Assembly: GCA_036497785.1 (NCBI GenBank)
Contig: DASXIW010000203.1
Span: forward strand, 1-15,323
Direction of reading: 5' to 3'
DNA length: 15,323 nucleotides
From: DASXIW01 sp036497785
GTDB taxonomy: Bacteria > Pseudomonadota > Alphaproteobacteria > Acetobacterales > Acetobacteraceae
Made by a program: the position numbers and the translations under genes. Every line of letters begins with the position of its first letter. Position 1 is the first letter of the stretch. The notes beneath the pieces are model-generated. The model was not told where the DNA came from. It worked only from the letters and a program-made list of their open reading frames with translations, and made no database searches. Below are positions 1-7,418 of the stretch, piece after piece.

Positions 1-11
1 AAACCAACAGC

Positions 12-566
12 TTGAATAGTGACGACGTCGCACTTCCGGAGGGCTTTCCCGCGCCTTTCCTAGTCTTGCCCCTCAATGGATTTGCGCCTGACTACTTTAT
101 CTATAGCGGCTATCGCTTCTGCTCCCGGAAGCTACGCAACGCCCTGGCTCAGCCCGACCATGTCATTCAATTCGCGCCGGCCGAACTAATCCAAGGCGGC
201 CCCGAAGTTCAAGCGCAGGACTACAAGCTCATGCGCGTTATCGCGAAGCAGCAGGCGATGGATCTCAAACAATCGGACTACCGAAAAGAAGAACATGTCA
301 ATCGCATCACCGGCGAGATTGAGATTTGGCCAAGATTCATGCGACGATTCGTCGTGCTGGAAAACCTTAAGCCGGCAACGGAAATCTTCCGCATAAAGGA
401 AAGCACAACCAATATCCTGGTTACCGACGCGCTCGCCGAGCGCGTGCTACGGGCGGGCTGCACCGGCATGGAATTCGTCGATCCCGAAAACATGCAAGTC
501 GGCCCACGGATGCTGCGATACCGCACCGTGAACGGCATCACCGAAAGACCGGTTCACATGCCGTAA
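12..566 (+). CDS. Imm11/DUF1629-like immunity protein, possibly 5'-truncated
   Basis: The 184-residue product resembles the Imm11 (DUF1629) family, whose members are usually immunity proteins encoded next to polymorphic toxins. The match is in the C-terminal third: the EIFRIKES segment, then a stretch ending TDALAERVLRAGCTGMEF, which fits the family pattern of a hydrophobic strand, an 'S/T-x-x-L' helix and a 'G-x-x-F' turn. No signal peptide or membrane segment is visible. The first usable start is TTG at 12, but the frame stays open to the window edge, so the true start may lie outside. Two 60-base lines counted by hand (241-300 and 361-420) are 45-48% GC, well below the neighbours, which suggests horizontal transfer. 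The partner toxin, if any, would lie to the left of the window. The family call is from remembered pattern and is moderate; a stand-alone hypothetical protein is the alternative. Confidence 0.6.
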   Translation: MNSDDVALPEGFPAPFLVLPLNGFAPDYFIYSGYRFCSRKLRNALAQPDHVIQFAPAELIQGGPEVQAQDYKLMRVIAKQQAMDLKQSDYRKEEHVNRITGEIEIWPRFMRRFVVLENLKPATEIFRIKESTTNILVTDALAERVLRAGCTGMEFVDPENMQVGPRMLRYRTVNGITERPVHMP

Positions 567-583
567 AAGCCGGGCCGTAAACA

Positions 584-601
584 CCGGGGCCGTAGCCCCG
601 G
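584..601. terminator. Hairpin between convergent genes
   Basis: A perfect 7-bp stem, CCGGGGC (584-590) and GCCCCGG (595-601), closes a CGTA loop. It lies between the stop of the plus-strand immunity-like gene (566) and the stop of the minus-strand dehydrogenase (614). On the plus strand no T run follows. On the minus strand only a weak TGTTTA follows. A bidirectional terminator is the natural reading from position and GC-rich stem, but the missing T tract keeps this moderate. Confidence 0.55.
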
Positions 602-613
602 CGTCACCCTCGC

Positions 614-1687
614 TCAGTCATTCGCCTCGTGAATCGCCGCAACCACCGCGTCGGTCACATCCTTCGTCTTCGCCGTGCCGCCCAGATCCGGCGTCAGCAC
701 GCCGGCCGCCGTCACCCGCTCGATCGCCTTCATCAGCCGCGTCGCGGCATTCGCCTCGCCCAGATGCTCCAGCATCTGCACCGCCGTCCAGAAGGTGGCG
801 ATCGGGTTGGCGATGCCCTTGCCGGCAATGTCGAACGCCGAGCCATGGATCGGCTCGAACATCGAGGGAAAGCGCCGCTCCGGATCCACATTGCCGGTCG
901 GCGCAACGCCCAGCGAACCGGCCAGCGCCGCCGCCAGATCGGAGAGGATATCGGCATGCAGATTGGTCGCGACGATGGTGTCCAGGCTGGCCGGCTTCAG
1001 CACCATGCGCATGGTCATCGCATCCACCAGCATCTTGTCCCAGGTCACATCCGGGAATTCGGCGGAAACCTCGGCGGCGATCTCGTCCCACATCACCATG
1101 CCGAAGCGCTGCGCGTTGGATTTCGTCACCACCGTCAACAGTTTGCGCGGCCGCGCCTGCGCCAGGCGGAAGGCGTACCGCATGATCCGTGTCACCCCCA
1201 CACGCGTGAAGATCGCCACTTCCGTGGCCACCTCCTCCGGCATGCCCTTATGGGCGCGCCCGCCATGGCCGGCGTATTCGCCCTCGCTGTTCTCGCGCAC
1301 GATCACCCAGTCCAGATCGCCCGGCCCGCAATCGCGCAAAGGCGGCGTGATGCCGGGCAAAATCTTGGTGGGGCGCACATTCGCGTATTGGTCGAAGCCC
1401 TGGCAGATCGGCAGCCGCAGCCCCCACAGCGTCACGTGGTCCGGCACATCCGGCGCGCCGACCGCGCCGAAATAGATCGCGTCGAATTTCTTCAGCGTCG
1501 CCAGCCCATCGGCCGGCATCATCACGCCATGCTGCTTGTAGTAGTCGGACCCCCAGGGAAATTCCTCGACATGCAGCCGGAATTCCCCGGTCCGCCGCTC
1601 CAGCGCCCGCAACGCCTCAAGCCCGGCCGCAATCACTTCAGGGCCGATACCATCGGCAGGGATGGCGGCGATGGCGTATTCGCGCAT
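614..1687 (-). CDS. ttuC: Tartrate / D-malate dehydrogenase (isocitrate/isopropylmalate dehydrogenase family)
   Basis: A 357-residue NAD-dependent beta-decarboxylating dehydrogenase. Family members oxidise and decarboxylate 2-hydroxy acids such as D-malate, tartrate or 3-isopropylmalate with a divalent metal. Visible hallmarks are the N-terminal ADGIGPEV, the substrate-binding stretch LRLPICQGFDQYANVRP (about 90-106), VRENSEGEY (130-138), the catalytic lysine in TKSNAQRFG (K189), metal-ligand aspartates D222, D246 and D250, and FEPIHGSA (277-284). WGSDYY near residue 45 and LPICQGFDQYANVRP point to the tartrate/D-malate branch rather than LeuB. ATG at 1687 is preceded by AGGAG about 8 bases away. 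It lies 68 bases downstream of the SNF2 helicase on the same strand and may be co-transcribed, though no functional link is evident. The exact substrate cannot be decided from sequence. Confidence 0.9.
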   Translation of the reverse strand: MREYAIAAIPADGIGPEVIAAGLEALRALERRTGEFRLHVEEFPWGSDYYKQHGVMMPADGLATLKKFDAIYFGAVGAPDVPDHVTLWGLRLPICQGFDQYANVRPTKILPGITPPLRDCGPGDLDWVIVRENSEGEYAGHGGRAHKGMPEEVATEVAIFTRVGVTRIMRYAFRLAQARPRKLLTVVTKSNAQRFGMVMWDEIAAEVSAEFPDVTWDKMLVDAMTMRMVLKPASLDTIVATNLHADILSDLAAALAGSLGVAPTGNVDPERRFPSMFEPIHGSAFDIAGKGIANPIATFWTAVQMLEHLGEANAATRLMKAIERVTAAGVLTPDLGGTAKTKDVTDAVVAAIHEAND

Positions 1688-1755
1688 GCGTAAAACTCCT
1701 GATGAGATGGATTGGCTCTACATCTGGAGCAGGCTAAGGGCAAGGGCGGCCCAAG

Positions 1756-4700
1756 CTAAGCCGCCTTCTTCTCCGCATTTACCCCGAACAGATAATCAAT
1801 ATCGCCGAAATCGAGCTCGGCCAGTTCTCCCACCTCGTCGAATGCGATATTCGCCAGTTCCGCCTTGCGTTGTTGCAGTTCCAAGATGCGCTCTTCCACC
1901 GTGTCGGCCGCGATCATCTTGTAGACGAACACCGATTTCGTCTGCCCGATCCTATGCGCGCGGTCAGAGGCCTGGTCCTCCACTGCCGGGTTCCACCAGG
2001 GATCATAATGGATCACCGTATCCGCCGAGGTCAGGTTCAGCCCGCGCCCACCCGCTTTCAGGCTGATCAGGAACAGCGGCACCTCCCCGCTTTCGAATTC
2101 CCGCACTTTTTCGCCCCGGTCCCGCGTGTCGCCGCGCAATTCGGTGAACGGAATGCCATCGGCCACCAGACGCGGCTTGATCAGATCGAGCATGGAGGTG
2201 AATTGCGAGAACAGCAAAATGCGCCTCCCTTCCGGGATCATTTCGCCAATCATCTCCATCAGGTCATCCAGTTTGCTGGATGTCCCCACCTGCCGCGCGG
2301 ATGGCAGCTTCACCAGCCGCGGGTCGCAGCAGGCCTGCCGCAGCTTCAGCAGCGCGTCTAGCACCACGATGCGGCTGCGCGCCAGGCTCATTTCGGCAAC
2401 CTGCTCGCGCACCCGGTCGTACAGCGTCGCGCGAATCGTCTCGTACAGCTCGCGCTGCTCGGGTGCGAGGGTGATGCGGCGCAGCACGGTATGTTTCGGC
2501 GGCAATTCGGTCGCCACCTCGGATTTGGTCCGCCGCATAATGAATGGCCGAATGCGCCGCACCAGCGCTAGGCGCCGCGTCTCATCGGCCTTCTTCTCGA
2601 TCGGCGCGCGGAATCGCTTGGCGAACCCTTTGCGGTCGCCCAGCAGGCCCGGCATCAGAAAGGCGAACTGCGACCACAAATCATCGAGATTATTCTCGAT
2701 CGGCGTGCCGGACAGGCACACCCTGTGGCGCGTGTCCAACTGGCATACCGCCCGCGTCGCCTTGGCGTCAGGGCTCTTAATCGCCTGGGTCTCGTCCAGC
2801 ACGACGATGTGCCAGGAAAGCCGCTTCATCTCCTCGATGTCGCGGGTCAACACGGTGTAGGTCGTCACCGCCACATCGACATCGCCAAGTTGTTCCCGGC
2901 GCTCATGCCGATCCAGCCCGTGCAGCACCACCACGGACAGGCCGGGCGCGAATTTGGCAAGCTCCGCCGTCCAGTTGGAAATCAGGCTGGTCGGCACCAC
3001 CACCAGCGCGGGCCGGTCCAGCCGCCCGGCCGCATGTTCCACAGCGATATGGGCAATGGTCTGCGCCGTCTTGCCCAGGCCCATATCGTCGGCCAGGAAA
3101 GCGCCCATGCCATGCACGCGCAAATGCTGCAGCCACGCCAGGCCCTGCTGCTGATACGGCCGAAGCGTTATCGTGAAACCGGCCGGCGGCGTCACCGGCT
3201 CGATCACCGGGTTGTCGCGGAACCGATCGACATAGGCCTGGATGGCGGAGGCGTCCTGCACGCGCGTCGCGAGCAATTCCTCCAGTTCCAGCACGGAGAA
3301 CGCATCCGTATCCGGCAGCACCAGCTTGTCGTCGTTGGCATTGCGTTCGGTCGCCTCGATCAGGTCGCCCATGATCGCCAGCAATCGCTGGATGCGCTCG
3401 GCCGGCAGCTTCACCACGCGGCCGTCTTCCAGGCTGGTGATCAGCTCGTCGCCCACGATCTGCGCCGCGTCGATGCCGCCACGCTCCAGCAAATGCGTCA
3501 GGATCGGCAGTAACGGATGGCGAACGCCCTCGATCTCGATGCCGAAATCCAGCGAGAAGCTGCCCCGTTCGGCATCAGCGACCTGAACATCGAAGCCGCC
3601 CACGGCCTTCACCAGGCGCGGCCCGAAATTGGGCTCGATCATGCTGCGCCAGCCCTGCACCTCCAGCGCCGGCACACGGCCGGCGACGAAGCGGTGCCAG
3701 CGTTCCGCGGCGTCATCGCTGCGGAACATCAGCACGCGCCGGCCTTTGGCGGATTTGCCGTCGGCCACCCGCACCTGTACGAGGCCATCGGCCTGCAGGC
3801 TCTCCATCGCCGCCATCTCGGCGGCCAGGTCGCGCCGGGCGAAAGAGGGTCCGCCCGGCCCATCCATGCGCACGAACTGCCGCTCATCATCGCCATCGAT
3901 CGCCACGCCGCCATAGTCGAAATCAAGCGTCAGCGCGTCGATCATGCTCAGCCGGCCATAATCGTCCGGGCATTGCAGCTTGCGCAGCCGTAGCACCGGC
4001 GTGGGCGGCTGCTCTACGATCACCCGCTCGGCCACGGGTGCTGCAACACGCGCGGGCTCCGCGCGCACCGCGCGGCGACGAACGGGCGCCGGCGGTGGTG
4101 GCGGCGCCGGTTTGCGAAACCGCGCGCGCCCCACCGCGCCGGTGGCGGCATCCACGTACCAGGGTCCGCTGCTGCCCACCAGAATGGCGGATTTCGGCGG
4201 CAGCTTCGGCTGGGTGCCGGCCTCGAACACCCGGTCGGTTCCGGCGATCAGCCGGCGCGCGCCAGCCGGCCAGCGTCCCAGCCCCGATGTCACAAGCTGG
4301 CTCAGCACGTCCGGCAGCAATTCCGCCGGAACGCCGGTCCTTGCATCGTCCCCGCCCCCGATCAGGCGGGCGATCGCCCGCGCCGGCGCGCCGCTGGCCG
4401 GATCGGCGAGAATCCGGCGCGGCGTGGTCGCCTCCATCCGCCCGGTGCGCTGCCCCACCAACAGCGCCGCGACAAAGCAGGCATGGCTCTCATCGCCCAC
4501 CGCCAGGTCAAACACGACGCGGCGCGCCTCCTGCACCGGGGTTGCCAGCGCGCCCAGGAAATTCTTCTGCGGCTCCGCCTTGCGCAGCGCCGGGAACCGG
4601 TCGAGGGCAGCCAGCGCCGTCGCCGCCAGATGTGTGCAATTGGGCTGGCGACAGGAACAATGGCTGTCGAACGTCACACGCCGCCCCACCAGCACGCCCG

Positions 4701-4869
4701 GCGTGATCACAGCGGTGTGACGCTCCCCCAGATGCTCCACCGTGGCGCTGATGACATCGCCGTTCAGCGCAACCCCAACGGCGCCGAACAGTACCAGCGT
4801 GCGCCCCCGCGTCAGTGCGCGGGCATCGAACACCCGGCCGAGATCCTCGGACGAAAACGGCGTCGGCAT
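1756..4869 (-). CDS. SWIM zinc-finger SNF2-family DNA helicase/ATPase
   Basis: A 1037-residue DNA-dependent ATPase/translocase of the bacterial SNF2 (HepA/RapA-like) class, presumably cytosolic and DNA-bound. A SWIM zinc finger, C71-x-C73-x4-C78-x-H80, lies near the N terminus. A proline-rich linker sits around 253-262, then a SNF2-associated region. The helicase core runs from about 565 to the end. It has Walker A DDMGLGKT (594-601), motif II LDETQ (691-695), motif III SGTPIENN (720-727), GGRGLNLTSAD (940-950) and the arginine-finger motif DRAHRIGQ (969-976). All motifs are intact. Motif II reads DETQ where bacterial homologues usually have DEAQ or DEAH. ATG at 4869 has only a weak GAG-type ribosome site. 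SWIM-SNF2 proteins are widespread and usually assigned to transcription or DNA-repair remodelling; the cellular role here is unknown. Confidence 0.93.
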   Translation of the reverse strand: MPTPFSSEDLGRVFDARALTRGRTLVLFGAVGVALNGDVISATVEHLGERHTAVITPGVLVGRRVTFDSHCSCRQPNCTHLAATALAALDRFPALRKAEPQKNFLGALATPVQEARRVVFDLAVGDESHACFVAALLVGQRTGRMEATTPRRILADPASGAPARAIARLIGGGDDARTGVPAELLPDVLSQLVTSGLGRWPAGARRLIAGTDRVFEAGTQPKLPPKSAILVGSSGPWYVDAATGAVGRARFRKPAPPPPPAPVRRRAVRAEPARVAAPVAERVIVEQPPTPVLRLRKLQCPDDYGRLSMIDALTLDFDYGGVAIDGDDERQFVRMDGPGGPSFARRDLAAEMAAMESLQADGLVQVRVADGKSAKGRRVLMFRSDDAAERWHRFVAGRVPALEVQGWRSMIEPNFGPRLVKAVGGFDVQVADAERGSFSLDFGIEIEGVRHPLLPILTHLLERGGIDAAQIVGDELITSLEDGRVVKLPAERIQRLLAIMGDLIEATERNANDDKLVLPDTDAFSVLELEELLATRVQDASAIQAYVDRFRDNPVIEPVTPPAGFTITLRPYQQQGLAWLQHLRVHGMGAFLADDMGLGKTAQTIAHIAVEHAAGRLDRPALVVVPTSLISNWTAELAKFAPGLSVVVLHGLDRHERREQLGDVDVAVTTYTVLTRDIEEMKRLSWHIVVLDETQAIKSPDAKATRAVCQLDTRHRVCLSGTPIENNLDDLWSQFAFLMPGLLGDRKGFAKRFRAPIEKKADETRRLALVRRIRPFIMRRTKSEVATELPPKHTVLRRITLAPEQRELYETIRATLYDRVREQVAEMSLARSRIVVLDALLKLRQACCDPRLVKLPSARQVGTSSKLDDLMEMIGEMIPEGRRILLFSQFTSMLDLIKPRLVADGIPFTELRGDTRDRGEKVREFESGEVPLFLISLKAGGRGLNLTSADTVIHYDPWWNPAVEDQASDRAHRIGQTKSVFVYKMIAADTVEERILELQQRKAELANIAFDEVGELAELDFGDIDYLFGVNAEKKAA

Positions 4870-5369
4870 CGCTCGTCAGGCCGTCACGGCGCGGCGGCCA
4901 TTAACGGCGCTGGTCAAGGTTGGGGCAAGCGGGGCCAAGGCAAGCGAAGCGCCGCCGGGGATACGGGTCCAGATTCGAATCATCAGCTATAAATGTCACG
5001 TATCCCGCCACGCGTCGACCGAGATGGCAGCTTTCCGGCGAACCATGCCGTGTTTTAATCTGCACAGGGCGGCAAGGTCCCGGCACCTCGCCGCGAATAC
5101 GCCAACCCATCGCGCCCCGGGTCAAATTTGCATTTTTTCTCACGAAGTGCAGCCTTTGTCCCTCTCACCCCCGCGCGGACGCCCACAATGCCGGTTTTCA
5201 TTTGCTTACCGCAACACAACATGTCGGTTCCGACCCCGCCCACAACGACCGATCACCCATCACGTTGTCGCGAAAACACCTGGATTTCAGCATCGCAGCA
5301 ATGCGAATCCGATTACGATCGCCATCGACTTCATGACCAGGAACCACCCGCGAACGCCAGTACGCGCCA

Positions 5370-5400
5370 CGAATTGGTGAGGATTTTTATCACCAATTCG
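5370..5400. repeat. 11-bp perfect inverted repeat with 9-base AT-rich loop
   Basis: CGAATTGGTGA (5370-5380) is the exact reverse complement of TCACCAATTCG (5390-5400), around a GGATTTTTA loop. It sits about 100 bases upstream of the small membrane protein. No T run follows on either strand, so a simple intrinsic terminator is unlikely. An operator for a dimeric regulator or an RNA stem in the leader are both possible. Confidence 0.7.
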
Positions 5401-5464
5401 GAACCGCCCCGACCTGCGACAGCCGAACGTTTAATGTGACTGTTCCAATGTTAAGGAAGTATTA

Positions 5465-5482
5465 ATGGAATGCAACGATTAG
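5465..5482 (+). promoter_or_regulatory. Possible leader mini-ORF (5 codons) with strong Shine-Dalgarno
   Basis: AAGGAAG at 5453-5459 lies five bases before an ATG at 5465. The frame reads Met-Glu-Cys-Asn-Asp and stops at TAG (5480-5482), 16 bases before the next gene's ATG at 5499. That gene itself has only a poor GGGG-type ribosome site. Translational coupling through a leader peptide is possible, but the element is so short that chance is a real alternative. Confidence 0.25.
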
Positions 5483-5498
5483 CGGGGCTACGCCAACC

Positions 5499-5693
5499 AT
5501 GACAATAATTCGGAACGTATCCTGGGCCGACGATCTTGGCTTTGCCAGCGCCCCGCAAAGGCGCGAACACAGCCGCCGTAGCGACAGCACCGGTGATGTC
5601 GTCAAAGCTATCGTCATCGGTCTCGCACTCGGCGTGTGCATCTGGGCGGTTCTGGTCGTGGGATACGTATATTTCCTAAGGTTGGGCGGATAA
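5499..5693 (+). CDS. Small single-pass membrane protein of unknown function
   Basis: A 64-residue product with a polar, arginine-rich N-terminal half (about residues 1-33) and one strongly hydrophobic C-terminal helix (about 35-60), beginning VVKAIVIGLALG and ending YVYFLRLGG. No signal-peptidase site is visible, so it probably stays anchored in the inner membrane as a tail-anchored type with a cytoplasmic N terminus; this topology is inference. I do not recognise a family. ATG at 5499 is the first start after an in-frame stop at 5463; its ribosome site is weak. It stands alone, divergent from the helicase and convergent with the DUF192 gene 86 bases away. The clean hydrophobic helix in an otherwise non-coding stretch supports a real gene, but only moderately. 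Confidence 0.55.
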   Translation: MTIIRNVSWADDLGFASAPQRREHSRRSDSTGDVVKAIVIGLALGVCIWAVLVVGYVYFLRLGG

Positions 5694-5779
5694 CCATCCC
5701 TCGCCCGGACGATGTCGCAAGGCAGTTCCGGTGAATTGCCGAACCACCTCGCGGACACCCCACCTCACCGCGCCGAAGG

Positions 5780-6268
5780 TTACCCCGCGTTCCCGAAGAT
5801 ACGCTGCAACACCTTGTCACCCACCCGGATATCAAGCCGCTCCGCCGTGCCCGCCGCCATTTCCAGCGTCGCCCGCACCGGGAATTTGCCATCGATCGTG
5901 GCCAGGCTCTCCGGCACGGTATTCTCCGCGATGTGACGGATCGTGCCGTCGCTGCCGATGAACAGCATGTCCAACGGGGCGATCGTATTCTTCATCCACA
6001 TCTTCGAATCCATGTCGTGTCCCCAGTCGAACAGCATGCCGCCATCCGCTGGCACCGTGGGGCGGAACATCAGCCCGGTTTCCTGCTGCTGGTAGGTCAC
6101 CGCCATCTCCACATTGAACACATGCTGTTTACCGTCATGGGTGACGATGACCAGCTTTGCCTTCGGCAGCTCGGGCTGCGGACCGGTCTGGGCGTGGCCC
6201 GGCGGGGCCAGCAGAGCGGAAGTGGCAGTGCCGGCGATCAGGGCCAGCATCTGGCGACGGGTTGTCAT
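5780..6268 (-). CDS. Exported DUF192 family protein with Tat-type signal
   Basis: A 162-residue protein of the DUF192 family, small periplasmic or secreted domains of unsettled function. The N terminus has a twin-arginine motif (TTRRQML, residues 2-8), a hydrophobic stretch and a likely cleavage site near PPGHAQ (22-27). DUF192 hallmarks follow: GLMFRP (65-70), GGMLFDW (76-82) and the signature WMKNTIAPLDMLFI (91-104). An open frame continues upstream of this ATG, but the start at 6268 is chosen because it forms an ATGA overlap with the deacetylase stop, has AAGGAG about 11 bases before it, and places the signal peptide first. The overlap implies translational coupling with the deacetylase. 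Twin arginines suggest Tat export of a folded protein, though the motif is not a perfect match. Confidence 0.88.
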   Translation of the reverse strand: MTTRRQMLALIAGTATSALLAPPGHAQTGPQPELPKAKLVIVTHDGKQHVFNVEMAVTYQQQETGLMFRPTVPADGGMLFDWGHDMDSKMWMKNTIAPLDMLFIGSDGTIRHIAENTVPESLATIDGKFPVRATLEMAAGTAERLDIRVGDKVLQRIFGNAG

Positions 6269-7395
6269 GCGGGGAGTGTCTCCTTCAAGGCCAGTTCGGC
6301 CAAATGTCGTACGTCTTCGCGCACCGGCCCTTCGCGCGGCGCATCGCGCAGCGTGGTGAACCAATGCGCCGGGGGATTGCGCCCGGCGGCGCGGTTATAA
6401 ACCAATTCGCGCAGCACGGCTTCGGCCTGCGGCGTGGTGCGCTCGGGGATCGCAAACCCGTTCAGCACCGCCCAGATCCCCGCCCAGCACCGCCCGACCG
6501 TATAGGGATTGTAGCCCCCTCCCCCCACCACCACCAGCCGCGGCGCCAGATCGCGCAAGGCCGCCACCACCGCCCAATGCGCGTTGTTGGACAAGGACAG
6601 CCGCGCCAGCGGGTCCTCCTCCAGCCCGTCCGCGCCGGCCTGCAGGAAGATCGCCTGCGGCCGCCGCGCCCGGATCATCGGCAGCACGGCCCGCTCCATC
6701 AGCCAGCGCATCTCGCTGTCGTTGAACCCCGCTTGCACCGGGAAATTCCGCGCGGCACCCCCGGCCCGGTCCGTCGCGAGCCCGGTGAACGGCCACCGCC
6801 CGGCCTCATGGATGCTGATGGTCAACACCCGATCGTCATCGGCGAACGCATCCTGCACGCCGTCGCCGTGATGCGCGTCGATATCCAGATAGACAACATT
6901 GTCCAACCCCGCATCCAGCCAGGTCAGGATACCCAGCACGGGGTCGTTCAGATAGCAGAAGCCCGAGGCCCGATCCCGCCGCCCATGATGCGTGCCGCCG
7001 CCCGGGCAATGCACAATCCCGCCCGCCACCGTCAGCCGCGCCGCCAGTATCACCCCGCCCGCCGAGGTCGCCGGCCGGCGAAACACCTCGGCATAGACCG
7101 GATTGCCGTCCGCCCCTATGCGGAACCGCGCCCGGTCCTCGGGGGAGACCGTCTGCGCCGCCTCCACCCGGCGCAACGCCGCCAGATAATCCGCATCGTG
7201 AAATCGCAGGATCTGCGCCTTGCTGGCCATCGGCGCCGTCACGAACACGCGCTCATCCAGCCATCCCATAGCGCGCACGATATCGGTGCAGGTCGAAACC
7301 CGCGGAATCGCCAGCGGATGCTTCGCCCCATAGGTGGAGCGGCGATAGATCTCGCTGCCGATATAAACCGGCCGCTCTCGCGGATCCGGCATCAT
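6265..7395 (-). CDS. Histone-deacetylase family amidohydrolase (AcuC type)
   Basis: A 376-residue zinc-dependent deacetylase of the class I HDAC/AcuC fold, expected to remove acetyl groups from protein lysines or small acetylated amines in the cytosol. All active-site elements are present: tandem histidines in GGGTHHG (H136, H137), zinc ligands in DIDAHHGDG (D173, H175) and AGADGLEEDPL (D256), and the transition-state tyrosine in GGGGYNPY (Y295). Two adjacent ATGs at 7395 and 7392 precede the first conserved residues (VYIGSEIY) but lack a good ribosome site. A TTG at 7425 has AAGGAG five bases upstream, inside the end of the preceding gene, and would add 10 residues. The frame opens further to 7587, but that part is the antisense shadow of the FMN-protein region. 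The true substrate is unknown; no other acetoin gene is nearby. Confidence 0.9.
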   Translation of the reverse strand: MMPDPRERPVYIGSEIYRRSTYGAKHPLAIPRVSTCTDIVRAMGWLDERVFVTAPMASKAQILRFHDADYLAALRRVEAAQTVSPEDRARFRIGADGNPVYAEVFRRPATSAGGVILAARLTVAGGIVHCPGGGTHHGRRDRASGFCYLNDPVLGILTWLDAGLDNVVYLDIDAHHGDGVQDAFADDDRVLTISIHEAGRWPFTGLATDRAGGAARNFPVQAGFNDSEMRWLMERAVLPMIRARRPQAIFLQAGADGLEEDPLARLSLSNNAHWAVVAALRDLAPRLVVVGGGGYNPYTVGRCWAGIWAVLNGFAIPERTTPQAEAVLRELVYNRAAGRNPPAHWFTTLRDAPREGPVREDVRHLAELALKETLPA

Positions 7396-7418
7396 CGGCG
7401 CGGTGTTGGCCGTCCCGC

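Larger units (their letters stand above)
4870..5498. other. 629-base divergent intergenic region
   Basis: This stretch lies between the divergent starts of the SNF2 helicase (minus) and the small membrane protein (plus). Open frames across it encode low-complexity, Pro/Arg/Ser-rich sequence resembling no family I know and lack good ribosome sites, so I treat it as non-coding. The half nearest the plus-strand gene is notably AT-richer than the flanks and holds an 11-bp perfect inverted repeat (5370-5400) and a mini-ORF with a good Shine-Dalgarno. On the minus strand a TTGACC (5125-5120) is present, but no convincing -10 lies at the right distance. It must hold the promoters of both genes, yet I cannot place them. 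Confidence 0.6.

Noticed and set aside
12..4869. A defence island formed by the immunity-like gene and the SNF2 helicase (for example DISARM-like)
   Set aside because: No methyltransferase, phospholipase-D or DUF1998 partner is present, the two genes are on opposite strands with a dehydrogenase between them, and SWIM-SNF2 proteins are common outside defence.
4742..5380. Plus-strand open frame of 212 codons across the helicase start and the gap
   Set aside because: It overlaps the helicase antisense, has no ribosome site and encodes low-complexity sequence with no family resemblance.
5722..5745. Hairpin between the small membrane protein and the DUF192 gene as a terminator
   Set aside because: GTTCCGG and CCGAAC pair only with a bulge, and no T run follows on either strand.
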